Assembly (NCBI RefSeq): GCF_030285925.1
Contig: NZ_CP127251.1
Span: 3,023,001 to 3,087,000 of the forward strand
DNA length: 64,000 nt
From: Devosia sp. YIM 151766
Lineage (GTDB): Bacteria; Pseudomonadota; Alphaproteobacteria; Rhizobiales; Devosiaceae
Direction of reading: 5' to 3'
The position numbers and the translations under genes are program-made. The notes beneath the pieces were generated by a model. It did not search any database. It had not been told where the DNA came from and saw nothing but the letters and a program-made list of their open reading frames with translations. This document shows positions 27,120 through 36,137 of the stretch, in pieces. The number at the start of each line of letters is the position of its first letter. The stretch's first letter is position 1.

Positions 27120-28108
27120 TGTGTCACCTGGAAACGAATGCGTGGATCGAGCCACATCAACAAAAGGTCCGAAATGAAGGTGCCGATGACGGTCAGGACG
27201 CCGAGCAGAAGCACGATGGCGCCCGCCAGATACATGTCCTGGGCCACCAGTGCCCTGAGCAGGACCGGGCCCACAGTGGGCAGGCCGAGCACCAGCGCCA
27301 CGATGATGCTGCCCGAGATCAGCTGAGGAAAGACATAGGCCATCGAACTCACGAAGGGATTGAGCGAGGCCCGGACCGGATATTTGACCAGCACGCGCAT
27401 CGCCGTCAGCCCCTTGGCGCGGGCGGTGACGACATAGGGCTGACGCAATTCGTCCAGCAGGTTGGCGCGCATCAGGCGGATGAGCTGGGCCGTGCCCGCC
27501 ATGGCCAGGATGAAGGCCGGCAGCACGAGATGCGCCAGCAGGTCGAGGACCTTGGCCAGGCTCCACGGCGCCTGTTCGTATTCGGGCGAGAACAGCCCGC
27601 CGACGCTGGTGCCGAAATAGCGGAAGCCGATATAGAGCATGATCAGCGCCAGCAGGAAATTGGGCACGGCCAGCCCGATAAATCCAAGGAAGGTGAAGAT
27701 GTAGTCGCCGACCGAATATTTCCGCACGGCGGAATAGATGCCGACCGGAATGGCGATCAGCCAGGTGATGAGGAGCGCCGACACCGAAACGGCGAGCGTC
27801 AGCCACAGGCGGTCCGACAGGATGTCCCAGACCGGGCGCCGCCATTCCATCGAATAGCCGAAATTGCCCACGAGGATTTTGCCGATCCATTTTACGTATT
27901 GGATGAAGATCGGATCATCGAGCCCGAATTCCCGCCGCAGATTCTCGGCCTCGGCCGCCGATACGGCGCTGCCGCTGGCCGCCAGCTGCGCGATATAGGC
28001 ATCGGCGAAATCTCCGGGCGGCAGCTGGATGATCACGAAGGTGATGATGGTGATAAAAAAGATCGTGACGGCTGCCATCAGCAATCTATGGGCAATGTAG
28101 CGCAGCAT
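27116..28108 (-). CDS. ABC transporter permease, DppB type
   Basis: A 330-residue inner-membrane permease starting MLRYIAHRLLMAAVTIFFIT. The usual DppB landmarks are ITFVIIQLPPGDFADAYIAQ, an REFGLDDPIFIQYVKWIGKI region, then VGNFGYSMEWRRPVWDI, and later an EAA-like loop around QPYVVTARAKGLTAMRVLVK. The C-terminal LLMWLDPRIRF matches the family. GAAAGG lies 9 bases before the ATG. It is separated from the binding-protein gene by 62 bases containing a hairpin. Confidence 0.92.
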   Translation of the reverse strand: MLRYIAHRLLMAAVTIFFITIITFVIIQLPPGDFADAYIAQLAASGSAVSAAEAENLRREFGLDDPIFIQYVKWIGKILVGNFGYSMEWRRPVWDILSDRLWLTLAVSVSALLITWLIAIPVGIYSAVRKYSVGDYIFTFLGFIGLAVPNFLLALIMLYIGFRYFGTSVGGLFSPEYEQAPWSLAKVLDLLAHLVLPAFILAMAGTAQLIRLMRANLLDELRQPYVVTARAKGLTAMRVLVKYPVRASLNPFVSSMAYVFPQLISGSIIVALVLGLPTVGPVLLRALVAQDMYLAGAIVLLLGVLTVIGTFISDLLLMWLDPRIRFQVTQ

Positions 28109-28136
28109 CGCGTGCCTTTCTCAGCAGCTGGCAGGA

Positions 28137-28153
28137 CGGGCGCCGAGCGCCCG
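28137..28153 (-). terminator. hairpin between binding-protein and permease genes (second ABC system)
   Basis: CGGGCGC (28137-28143) and GCGCCCG (28147-28153) form a perfect 7-base stem with a CGA loop. It begins 18 bases after the stop of the binding-protein gene, on its downstream side. No T run follows. It mirrors the hairpins at 7136-7170 and 15082-15110, which hold the same place in the other two transporters. Confidence 0.5.
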
Positions 28154-28170
28154 CCCCGAAGTTCAAGAGA

Positions 28171-30231
28171 TCAGCGGAAGAAGAATTGCTGCGGATAGGC
28201 CGCCGACGGCGTGCGGCACTGATTGGCCACGCAGCTGCGCTCGGGCGTATTGCCCAGCTTGTTGCTGACGACACGCGTTCCGAAACTGCCCGGCGATACG
28301 CCCACGGCACCGATGGACCATTGCTGATCGACAACGATCTTCCAGATTTCCTGGGCCAGCCGGTTGCGCTCTTCCTCGCCCACTGATGGCGCCTGACGGA
28401 ACAGATCAAAAACCTCGATCATGTAAGGGTCTTCGGGCGCCACGCCCTGTTCGCCGCCCGAGACGTACCAGCGGGCGAATTCAGGCCCGTTATTGGACTG
28501 GCTGGGATCGATGGGCACGACATAATGCGGAACCAGGAACAGTTTCTCGGATCCCGAATTGCTGAACGGGAAGATCTGCAATTCATTATTGAGCAGGCGC
28601 GTAAAGGCCAGGGACCTCTCGGTTTCCCGCACGTCGAGCGCAATACCGATATCCTTCCACTGCTGCGCCACCATTTCGAGCTGCTGCGGATAGGGCTGCA
28701 GGGACTGCACGGCGGCGGCCTGCAGGACCAGGCGCTGGCCATTATCGGTGCGCACGCGATATCCTTCGTCATCGCGCTGGTCGAGACCGATCGCATCGAG
28801 CATGCGATTGGCTTCGTCGGGCTGATAGGTCGACCATTTCGTGCGCCATTCCGGTCCGGGGTTTTCCGGCGATTCGTCGGCGACCACCGGCGAGCCGGAT
28901 GTGCCCAAGCCGATCCAGAACGTTTCGTTGAGCTGCTCGCGATCGATGCCCAGCGACAGCGCCCGGCGGAAATCGACATTGCGCAGCCACTTGCCGATTT
29001 CCTCGTCCGCCGTGTAGCTCATATTCATGTGCAGAACGAGATCGGCGCCATAGGTCGCCAGGTCGATATGGACGGTGTAGTCGCCACGCTCCTGGTTCTC
29101 GAGCAGGACCGGCAGCTTGGCCAATTGCAGGTGCCGCTGCTGATAATCATATTCGCCGGCAATGGCTCGCAGATTGACCACTTCGAGGTCTTCGGCGAGA
29201 CCGAAATTCACCCGGTCGATATAGGGCAATTGATTACCCTCGGTGTCGACCATCCAGTAATAGGGATTGCGCTCCAGAACCCAGTTCGACGTGTTGATGG
29301 GCTGCACGGTCTTCCACGGGCCCAGCACCGGCAATTCGGTGTTGAGGCGCCAATCCTTGAGGAAGTGGAAATACTGCACCCAGTTCTCGTATCCCGCCGC
29401 CTGGGCGGTTTGTTCGACCTCCTCGAGCGGCGTGTAATCGGGATGGAACTGCTTGAGATAGGCTGCCGGGGCATAGGGGCCGAGACTGCGGCCGCTATTC
29501 TGGCCCCAGGTCTGGCCGCCCACATTACCCTGCGCCGCGAACTGCTCGACCAGAAGGAAATTGGGGCCGTCGAATTCGAAGCGGACGGTATAATCGTCGA
29601 CCTTGACCACCCGGCCTTCCGACCCGGCGACCTGCAATTCCTGGATGCGGGGTCCGCCGATATCGCTGTTCTTGTAGACGTCTTCATACCAGAAGACGAA
29701 ATCGTCGGCGGTAAAGGGATCGCCGTTCGACCATTTCATGCCTTCGCGCAGATGCAGCGTCGTCTGGAACCCATCCTCACTGATTTCCCAGTCGCGCGCC
29801 ACGCTGGGCTTGAGCGTGGATCCCGAATAATCCCAGGTGAGGACACGGTCCGATGCCATGACGCGGTTACCCGCCTCGCTGTCGCCCGGGCCGGTAAAGG
29901 CCGTGCGCCAGGTGCCGCCATATTGACCGATTTCCTCAAGCGTCTGCAGCACCAGCGGCTGGCTTGGGAGACGCTCGGCCACCGGGGGAAGCTCGCCCGC
30001 CGCCACCAGATCCGCAAGCTCGGGCGCCTCGCCAAAACCGTTGGAGAACGCGATTTCCTCGGCGTACACCTCGGCGCCCTCGAGCTGGCCGATCAGTGAC
30101 GACCCTTCAAGGGCCCCCTGCGCGAAGACGGCCTGGCCGCTCATGGCCAGCATGGCGGCTAGAGCCACTCCCGAAAGCCTGTGCATGGATGCCCGGCGCA
30201 GGGCACCGTAGCCTTGCTTTATTACGATCAT
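28171..30231 (-). CDS. ABC transporter substrate-binding protein, Dpp-family, probable carbohydrate/polyol type
   Basis: A 686-residue binding protein with a signal peptide whose core is LSGVALAAMLAMSGQAVFAQ. The mature part has the SBP_bac_5 features GLEISEDG-like WEISEDGFQTTLHLREGMKW, NGDPFTADDFVFWYEDVYK and FRRALSLGIDREQLNETFW. The stretch NPYYWMVDTEGNQLPYIDRV is characteristic of the large binding proteins that in Thermotoga and relatives serve oligosaccharides rather than peptides (recalled family knowledge). At 686 residues it is about 100 longer than the protein at 5372-7111. GGGAGG lies about 9 bases before the ATG at 30231; an in-frame ATG 15 codons in is the alternative. It follows the aldehyde dehydrogenase gene by 31 bases. 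Confidence 0.9.
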   Translation of the reverse strand: MIVIKQGYGALRRASMHRLSGVALAAMLAMSGQAVFAQGALEGSSLIGQLEGAEVYAEEIAFSNGFGEAPELADLVAAGELPPVAERLPSQPLVLQTLEEIGQYGGTWRTAFTGPGDSEAGNRVMASDRVLTWDYSGSTLKPSVARDWEISEDGFQTTLHLREGMKWSNGDPFTADDFVFWYEDVYKNSDIGGPRIQELQVAGSEGRVVKVDDYTVRFEFDGPNFLLVEQFAAQGNVGGQTWGQNSGRSLGPYAPAAYLKQFHPDYTPLEEVEQTAQAAGYENWVQYFHFLKDWRLNTELPVLGPWKTVQPINTSNWVLERNPYYWMVDTEGNQLPYIDRVNFGLAEDLEVVNLRAIAGEYDYQQRHLQLAKLPVLLENQERGDYTVHIDLATYGADLVLHMNMSYTADEEIGKWLRNVDFRRALSLGIDREQLNETFWIGLGTSGSPVVADESPENPGPEWRTKWSTYQPDEANRMLDAIGLDQRDDEGYRVRTDNGQRLVLQAAAVQSLQPYPQQLEMVAQQWKDIGIALDVRETERSLAFTRLLNNELQIFPFSNSGSEKLFLVPHYVVPIDPSQSNNGPEFARWYVSGGEQGVAPEDPYMIEVFDLFRQAPSVGEEERNRLAQEIWKIVVDQQWSIGAVGVSPGSFGTRVVSNKLGNTPERSCVANQCRTPSAAYPQQFFFR

Positions 30232-30262
30232 CGAACTTGTCCTCCCTCGATCGTTTCGAAAA

Positions 30263-31630
30263 CTATTCGCCCCCGACCCACACGGTCTTGACGTTGACGA
30301 ATTCCCTGAGGCCGTAGCTACCCAGCTCGCGGCCATAGCCGGATTTCTTGATGCCGCCGAACGGCAGATGCGGGTGCGACGCAACAATGGCGTTGATAAA
30401 GACCGCTCCGGCCTCGATGCGCGGAACCACGGCCCGGGCCCGTTCCGTGTCGGCGGTCCAGATGGCCGCGCCCAATCCGTATTCGGAGCGGTTGGCCAGG
30501 GCGATCGCGTGCTCGCGATCGTCGGCGCGAATGATCGCGGCAACCGGACCGAACAATTCCTCGTCGAATGCCGGCATGCCCGGGGCGACCTGGTCGAGCA
30601 CGGTCGGCGCATAGAAGCTGCCCGCGCCGTCGATGGGCCGTCCGCCGAGCCGGGCGACCGCGCCGCGCTCGACGCTTTTTTGCACCTGGGCGTGCAATTC
30701 CGCCCGCAGGTTATCCCGCGCCATCGGCCCGATGCTGACGCCGTCATCCATCGGATCGCCAACCTTGAGGCGCTCGACCTCGGCGCAGAACGCATCGGCA
30801 AAGGCATCGGCAACCGAGGCTTCGACGATGAACCGCTTGGCGTTGACGCAGCTCTGGCCGTTATTGATGAAGCGCGATCGCACGCCCGCCGCCGCCGCCT
30901 TGGCGATATCGGCATCGGCAAGCACGATGAACGGATCCGATCCGCCCAGTTCCAGCACCTGCTTTTTCAGCGCCGCGCCGGCCTGCGCCGCGACCACCGC
31001 GCCGACAGCGGTGGAGCCCGTCAGCGTTATCGCGGCGATACGGTCGTCGGCGATGATCGCACCCACGGGATCGGGACCGATCATCAGCACCCCGGCAAGC
31101 CCCTCGGGCACCTGCGCCTCGCGCAGGACATCGGCGATCAGCAGCGCACATTCGGGAACATTGCTGGCATGTTTGAGCACGACGCCATTGCCCGCCATCA
31201 GCGCCGGGGCAAAGAAGCGGAAAAACTGCCACAGGGGATAGTTCCACGGCATGATGGCAAAGACCACGCCGAGCGGATCGAAGGTTGCCGCGCTATAGGC
31301 GGCCTCGGTGGCGATCGGTTCAGGCGCCAGAAAGTCCGGGCCCTTCTCCGCATAGAACGTGCAGCACCAGGCGCATTTCTCGACCTCGGCAAGGGCTTCC
31401 GCATAGGGTTTGCCCATTTCTTCGGTGACGACCCGCGCCAGGACATCCGCCCGCGATCTCAGCGCCGCGGCGATTGCCCTCAACAGCGCGGACCGATCGG
31501 CAAGCGCTGTTTCCCGCCAGGCAAGCTGGGCATTTCGCGCCGCGTCCAGCGCCGCATCAACGTCTTCCTGCGTGTGTTCGGGGAATCGATTCCGTAGCGC
31601 CCCGGTCGCAGGATTGATCGATAACAACAT
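30263..31630 (-). CDS. NAD(P)-dependent succinate-semialdehyde-type aldehyde dehydrogenase
   Basis: A 455-residue aldehyde dehydrogenase, close to the short E. coli Sad/YneI subgroup: MLLSINPATGALRNRFPEH at the start and AIMPWNYPLWQFFRFFAPAL at the cofactor site. The catalytic Cys lies in NNGQSCVNAKR, the general base Glu in LELGGSDPF, and the C-terminal FGGIKKSGYGRELG is standard. The reaction is oxidation of an aldehyde such as succinate semialdehyde to the acid. Within this cluster it may instead oxidise the aldehyde released by the HpcH/HpaI aldolase. It is the first catabolic gene after the predicted promoter at 31660-31689. Confidence 0.92.
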   Translation of the reverse strand: MLLSINPATGALRNRFPEHTQEDVDAALDAARNAQLAWRETALADRSALLRAIAAALRSRADVLARVVTEEMGKPYAEALAEVEKCAWCCTFYAEKGPDFLAPEPIATEAAYSAATFDPLGVVFAIMPWNYPLWQFFRFFAPALMAGNGVVLKHASNVPECALLIADVLREAQVPEGLAGVLMIGPDPVGAIIADDRIAAITLTGSTAVGAVVAAQAGAALKKQVLELGGSDPFIVLADADIAKAAAAGVRSRFINNGQSCVNAKRFIVEASVADAFADAFCAEVERLKVGDPMDDGVSIGPMARDNLRAELHAQVQKSVERGAVARLGGRPIDGAGSFYAPTVLDQVAPGMPAFDEELFGPVAAIIRADDREHAIALANRSEYGLGAAIWTADTERARAVVPRIEAGAVFINAIVASHPHLPFGGIKKSGYGRELGSYGLREFVNVKTVWVGGE

Positions 31631-31648
31631 TCAGCGGTTCCATATCTT

Positions 31649-31675
31649 GAACGAACATCAGTGTATGGAACGAAC
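31649..31675. promoter_or_regulatory. paired GAACGAAC repeats overlapping the cluster promoter (candidate GntR operators)
   Basis: GAACGAAC occurs at 31649-31656 and 31668-31675, a start-to-start distance of 19 bases. GTTCCATA (31637-31644) and TATGGAAC (31664-31671) also form an inverted pair. One copy falls between the -35 and -10 boxes and the other at the predicted start of transcription. The adjacent GntR gene makes these plausible operators, but no binding is shown. Confidence 0.45.
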
Positions 31676-31689
31676 GTAAAAAATGTCAA
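31660..31689 (-). promoter_or_regulatory. sigma70-type promoter of the minus-strand catabolic cluster
   Basis: Read on the minus strand, TTGACA (31684-31689) and TACACT (31660-31665) are 18 bases apart, near consensus. Transcription would start near 31653, giving a leader of about 23 bases to the aldehyde dehydrogenase start at 31630. This fits a single long transcript through the transporter, aldolase, kinase and isomerase genes. Confidence 0.6.
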
Positions 31690-31880
31690 CGGACAAAATT
31701 CGACCTGCCCTCGTCTGGTCCCGAACGCCGCACGCCGACCTGCGCGCGGCCGGGCGCGCGCCGGCGCCGGTCACGAAATCATGCGTGTATTTGGTGGATA
31801 GATTGGTGCCTTGACGATCCTGGGCGAAGCCATGGCGGCGCGCCTGCTATCGCCCTCAGGCAATGCCCGCTATCGGGGCT

Positions 31881-32657
31881 TCAGGCCGCGGAGCCGCCGT
31901 CTTCCATGCGCCCGGCGGCCCGTTCGAATCCCTGGGAAATGGCGTCGCGCATGGCCGCGCGGGCGGCGGCGGGATCGCGGTCGCGAATGGCTTCGGCGAT
32001 GCGCCGGTGCACATTCACCGTCTCGGCCAGGGCGGCGGAATTGTTGACCGGCGAGGAAATGGTGAAGGCCGCCGTCAGCGCCATTTCCACCAGGGCGCTG
32101 ATCGAGGCCATGAACGGATTGCCCGAGGCCTCGGCCACCGCCCGGTGGAATTCGAGATCGTAGCGGGCGAAATCGGCCGGGGTTTTGGCGCCGGCCATCT
32201 TGTTCACCCACTCGCTCAGAATGGCGGCCTGGTCCGGCTCCGCCCGTTCCGCCGCCAAGGCCGCGGCCTCGATCTCGATGCCGATCCGGACCTCGGCGAG
32301 GCTGCGCAGGAAGGCGATGTCCGGGCCCAGCTCGAAATGCCAGGCCAGCACGTCGGCATCGAAGAGATTCCAGCGCCCGCGCGGCAATACCCTGGTGCCG
32401 ATCCGCGCCCGTGCCTCGATCAATCCCTTGGCGGCCAGGGTCTTCAGCGCCTCGCGCAGCACCGTGCGCGACACGCCGAACCGGTCCAGCAATTCGCTGT
32501 CGGGCGGCAATATGCTGCCCTGCGGATACTGTCCCGAAACGATGGCGAAACCCATTTCCCACAACACGTCGGAATGCAGGTTCCGCGCCGGATTGCGGCC
32601 GGAAAGCGTGGCGATGAGGTCGCCGGAATTGCGCGCGCGTCCGCTGGACCTGTCCAT
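31881..32657 (-). CDS. GntR-family (FadR/FCD) transcriptional regulator
   Basis: A 258-residue regulator. The winged helix is visible as LHSDVLWEMGFAIVSGQYPQ, then LPPDSELLDRFGVSRTVLRE and ALKTLAAKGLIEARARIGT. The FCD effector domain has EVRIGIEIEAAALAAERAE, the metal-site pattern FARYDLEFHRAVAEASGN, and VNVHRRIAEAIRDRDPAAAR. FCD regulators usually repress catabolic genes and are released by an acid or sugar-acid. It lies directly upstream of the catabolic cluster on the same strand, 250 bases from the aldehyde dehydrogenase start, with candidate operators between them. It is therefore the likely local regulator. Confidence 0.92.
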   Translation of the reverse strand: MDRSSGRARNSGDLIATLSGRNPARNLHSDVLWEMGFAIVSGQYPQGSILPPDSELLDRFGVSRTVLREALKTLAAKGLIEARARIGTRVLPRGRWNLFDADVLAWHFELGPDIAFLRSLAEVRIGIEIEAAALAAERAEPDQAAILSEWVNKMAGAKTPADFARYDLEFHRAVAEASGNPFMASISALVEMALTAAFTISSPVNNSAALAETVNVHRRIAEAIRDRDPAAARAAMRDAISQGFERAAGRMEDGGSAA

Positions 32658-32804
32658 CTCGACTCTTCTTTCTCGACCGGACCCGAGCTAATCACAGGCC
32701 CATAAGTATGACAATAAGACCCGGCTGACGGGCTGGACAGGCCGCACTCGGCCGCGCCATTGTGCTGGCCGCAAATTCGGTTTCAACGACAGGACAATTG
32801 GACC

Positions 32805-34202
32805 ATGACCAGCCCGCAAACCATCGACAAAGTACTCGAAAGTGTCGATTCGGGGCTGGATCAGAGCCTTGAACGGCTTTTCGCCCTCTTGCGCATCAAG
32901 TCGATTTCCACCGATCCGGCCTATGCCGCCGAATGTCGCAAGGCCGCCGACTGGCTTGCCGCCGAACTCGGCGAGCTTGGTTTCACCGCCGCCTCGCGCC
33001 CTACGCCCGGCCATCCCGTCGTCGTCGCCCATGGCCCCGAACAGGCCGGCCCGCACGTGCTGTTCTACGCCCATTATGACGTGCAGCCGGTCGATCCGCT
33101 CGCGCTCTGGCACACCGATCCCTTCGCGCCGGTAATCCAGGAGCGGGACGGCCGCAAGATCATCGTGGCGCGCGGCGCCTCCGACGACAAGGGCCAGATG
33201 CTCACCTTCATCGAAGCCTGCCGCGCCTGGAAGGCGGCCACCGGCGCGCTGCCGCTGCGCATCTCGCTGCTGCTGGAAGGCGAGGAGGAAAGCGGCGGCA
33301 AGAACCTGCCGCCCTTCATGCGCGACCATGCCGAGGAACTGCAGGCCGATATCGCCCTGGTTTGCGACACCGACATGTGGGATCGCCAGACGCCGTCCAT
33401 CACCACCATGCTGCGCGGCCTCGTCGCCGACGAGGTGGAAATCATCGCTGCCGACAAGGACCTGCATTCGGGCATGTTCGGCAATGCCGCGCGCAATCCC
33501 AATCAGGTGCTGGCCGAGATCATTGCCAGCCTGCGCGCCCCGGACGGCTCGGTCACCCTGCCCGGCTTCTATGACGATGTTGCCGAGATTTCGCCCGAGC
33601 TGAAAGCCCAATGGGCCGGGCTCGGCTTCGACGAGAAGAGCTTTCTGGGCAATGTGAACCTGTCCGTCGCCGCCGGCGAACAGGGCCGCTCGGTGCTCGA
33701 ACAGCTCTGGGCCCGCCCGACCTGCGAAATCAACGGCATGAGCGGCGGCTATATCGGCGACGGCTTCAAGACCGTCATCCCCGCCCGGGCCAGCGCCAAG
33801 ATATCCTTCCGCCTCGTCTCAGGGCAGGACCCGGACAAGATCCGCGCCGCGTTCCGCGCCCATGTCGAGAGCCTGCTGCCGGCCGATTGCACGGTGAAGT
33901 TCACCCCCCATGGCGGCTCGCCGGCCATCACCGTTCCCGCCGATGGCGATTTCCTGCGCCAGGCGCTGTCCGGGCTCACCGATGAATGGGGCAAGCAGGC
34001 GGTGATCACCGGTTCGGGCGGCTCGATCCCGGTAGTGGGCGAGTTCAAGTCGATCCTCGGCCTCGATACGCTGCTGATCGGCTTCGCCCAGGTCGACGAC
34101 CAGATTCACTCGCCCAATGAAAAATACGACCTGGACAGCTTCCACCGCGGCATCCGCTCCTGGGTGCGGGTGCTGGGAGCCCTGAGCCGCGCCGCCGGCT
34201 GA
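32805..34202 (+). CDS. M20-family metallopeptidase (dipeptidase-like)
   Basis: A 465-residue two-domain M20 peptidase. Di-zinc ligands are seen in LFYAHYDVQPVDP (His, Asp), ARGASDDKGQ (Asp), LLEGEEESGGKN (Glu, the general base pair), VCDTDMWD (Asp) and the late QIHSPNEKYDLDSFHRG (His). The dimerisation domain, about residues 200-320, holds DLHSGMFGNAARNPNQVLAE. The ArgE/DapE/carnosinase relatives cleave dipeptides or N-acyl amino acids in the cytoplasm; this long form with EGEEESGG resembles dipeptidases. CAGGACAATTGGACC precedes the ATG. It is transcribed away from the GntR gene, 147 bases apart, and ends facing deoD. Confidence 0.92.
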   Translation: MTSPQTIDKVLESVDSGLDQSLERLFALLRIKSISTDPAYAAECRKAADWLAAELGELGFTAASRPTPGHPVVVAHGPEQAGPHVLFYAHYDVQPVDPLALWHTDPFAPVIQERDGRKIIVARGASDDKGQMLTFIEACRAWKAATGALPLRISLLLEGEEESGGKNLPPFMRDHAEELQADIALVCDTDMWDRQTPSITTMLRGLVADEVEIIAADKDLHSGMFGNAARNPNQVLAEIIASLRAPDGSVTLPGFYDDVAEISPELKAQWAGLGFDEKSFLGNVNLSVAAGEQGRSVLEQLWARPTCEINGMSGGYIGDGFKTVIPARASAKISFRLVSGQDPDKIRAAFRAHVESLLPADCTVKFTPHGGSPAITVPADGDFLRQALSGLTDEWGKQAVITGSGGSIPVVGEFKSILGLDTLLIGFAQVDDQIHSPNEKYDLDSFHRGIRSWVRVLGALSRAAG

Positions 34203-34241
34203 TCCGGCGGAGCGAATCCGGGCGGGCCCCTGAATGGCGCC

Positions 34242-34955
34242 TTACGCCTCCACTGCCACGTCGAGCGCCAGTTCCACCATGTCGGTGAGCGAGGTCTGGC
34301 GGTCCTCGGCGCTGATTTCCTCCTGGGTGATCAGGCAATCGGTCATGGTGCAGATGGTGAGCGCCCGCACGTCGAACCGGGCGGCCAGCGTATAGAGCGC
34401 CGCCGCCTCCATCTCGACGCCGATCACCCCGTGATCGGGCAGCTGGCCGTAACCCTCGAAGCCATCGGCGTGATAGAAGATGTCCGAGGACAGCATATTG
34501 CCGGCATGGAATTTGAGCCCCTTGGCATCGGCCTTGTCCGCCGCTGCCCGCAACAGGCCGAAATCGGCGATCGGAGCGAAATTATAGGGGCCGAACCGGC
34601 CCCTGACGATGGCCGAATCGGTCGTCGCTCCCAGCGCCAGCACCACGTCGCGCACTTTCACCTTGGCATTGAGCCCGCCACAGGTGCCGACGCGGATCAG
34701 CGTCTTGGCGCCATAGACATTGATCAATTCGTGCACATAGATCGACAAGGATGGCTGGCCCATGCCCGAGGCCTGCACCGAGACCGGCCGGCCCTTCCAC
34801 TTGCCGGTAAAGCCCAGGCAATTGCGCACCGAATTGACCTGCCTGGCATCCTCGAAAAAGGTCTCGGCGATCCATTTGGCGCGCAGCGGGTCGCCCGGCA
34901 GCAGCACGGCTTCGGCATAATCGCCCGGCTTGGCATGGTTGTGCGGGGTGGTCAT
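34242..34955 (-). CDS. deoD: purine-nucleoside phosphorylase, DeoD type
   Basis: A 237-residue phosphorylase of the hexameric (low-molecular-mass) type, the usual family length. The phosphate-binding loop LLPGDPLRAKWIAE, QASGMGQPSLSIYVHELI, LIRVGTCGGL and the nucleoside-binding GVIGVEMEAAALYTLA are intact. CTMTDCLI stands where the catalytic Asp of the CTVSDH-type motif falls, so the Asp is kept. It splits purine nucleosides with phosphate for salvage. It is monocistronic, divergent from argC and convergent with the M20 gene. Confidence 0.95.
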   Translation of the reverse strand: MTTPHNHAKPGDYAEAVLLPGDPLRAKWIAETFFEDARQVNSVRNCLGFTGKWKGRPVSVQASGMGQPSLSIYVHELINVYGAKTLIRVGTCGGLNAKVKVRDVVLALGATTDSAIVRGRFGPYNFAPIADFGLLRAAADKADAKGLKFHAGNMLSSDIFYHADGFEGYGQLPDHGVIGVEMEAAALYTLAARFDVRALTICTMTDCLITQEEISAEDRQTSLTDMVELALDVAVEA

Positions 34956-35085
34956 GGCGCTCTTTCCTTCCTGTCCATCTGCTCAAATCAATGCCACCCT
35001 GCCATGGCAAAGACAATCCTGGCCCCGGCGCTTGACGGAAGCGGCCGCCGGGGCCATCTACGCCTGCAGCCAAGGAGGCATGGAC

Positions 35086-36039
35086 ATGGTCGCAAGGATT
35101 TTCATCGATGGCGAAGCCGGCACGACGGGGCTGCAGATTCGCGAGCGCCTGGCCGGCCGCCGCGACCTCGAAGTCCTGTCCATCGCCCCTGACAAGCGCA
35201 AGGATGAGGACGAGCGCCGCCGCCTGCTCAACGAAGCCGATATCGCCATCCTCTGCCTGCCCGACGAGGCGGCGAAGGAAAGCGTGCGGCTGATCGAGAA
35301 TGATACCACCCGCGTCATCGATGCGTCCTCGGCCCATCGCGTCGCCGCCGGCTGGACCTATGGCTTTGCCGAAATGGCGGCCGACCAGAGCGATGCCATC
35401 GCCGCTTCGCGCTATGTCGCCAATCCCGGCTGCTGGCCCCAGGGCCTGATCGCCTCGATCCGCCCGCTGATCGAGGCGCGGCTGCTGCCCGGCGATTATC
35501 CGCTCTCCTATCACGGCATCAGCGGCTATTCCGGCGGCGGTCGCCAGATGATCGAGGATTATGAAGCCCAGGGCACGACGGCGAGCCAGTTCATGCCCTA
35601 TAGCCTGGCCTTCCAGCACAAGCACCTGCCGGAAATGCAGGTCTATTCCGGGCTCAATCGCGCCCCGCTCTTCGAGCCGGTGGTCGGCAATTTCGCCCAG
35701 GGCATGACCAATTCGGTGCCGCTGCATCTCGACATGGTCGCCCAAATGCCTTCGGGCAAGGCTCTCCACGCCGCCCTGGCCGACCATTACGCCGCCATTG
35801 CCGACAGCTTTGTCCGCGTCGCGCCCTATCAGGCCGGGCTGGGCAAGGACGCCGCCCTCGATCCGCAGACCCATAACGGCACCAATACGCTGACCCTGCA
35901 TGTCTTCGCCAATGACGACGCCGCTCAGGCCGTCATCGTCTCGATCTATGACAATCTGGGCAAGGGCGCGGCGGGAGCCGCGGTGCAGAACCTCAATATC
36001 ATGCTGGGGGTCGGGGCCGGGGAAAGCCTGGAGGCGTAA
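35086..36039 (+). CDS. argC: N-acetyl-gamma-glutamyl-phosphate reductase (short type)
   Basis: A 317-residue ArgC of the short type 2 class common in alphaproteobacteria. The NADP loop [12 protein letters not shown], the catalytic Cys in ANPGCWPQG, the His in [15 protein letters not shown] and the [20 protein letters not shown] stretch match the family. It reduces N-acetylglutamyl phosphate to the semialdehyde in arginine synthesis. AAGGAGG lies 7 bases before the ATG at 35086; the ATG at 35080 would sit almost on that site. It is divergent from deoD, and a hairpin (36055-36079) follows. Confidence 0.95.
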   Translation: MVARIFIDGEAGTTGLQIRERLAGRRDLEVLSIAPDKRKDEDERRRLLNEADIAILCLPDEAAKESVRLIENDTTRVIDASSAHRVAAGWTYGFAEMAADQSDAIAASRYVANPGCWPQGLIASIRPLIEARLLPGDYPLSYHGISGYSGGGRQMIEDYEAQGTTASQFMPYSLAFQHKHLPEMQVYSGLNRAPLFEPVVGNFAQGMTNSVPLHLDMVAQMPSGKALHAALADHYAAIADSFVRVAPYQAGLGKDAALDPQTHNGTNTLTLHVFANDDAAQAVIVSIYDNLGKGAAGAAVQNLNIMLGVGAGESLEA

Positions 36040-36054
36040 TCGCCGGGCCGGACC

Positions 36055-36079
36055 GCCGAACGCTTCGGTACGGTTCGGC
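36055..36079 (+). terminator. hairpin after argC
   Basis: GCCGAAC (36055-36061) and GTTCGGC (36073-36079) form a perfect 7-base stem around an 11-base GC-rich loop, 15 bases after the argC stop. No T run follows. It may be a weak terminator between argC and leuD. Confidence 0.4.
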
Positions 36080-36137
36080 CTTGACCCAAAGCCCGGTTCT
36101 GCGTCATGACCATCCCAATAGCGAGGTCCAGAGCCCC

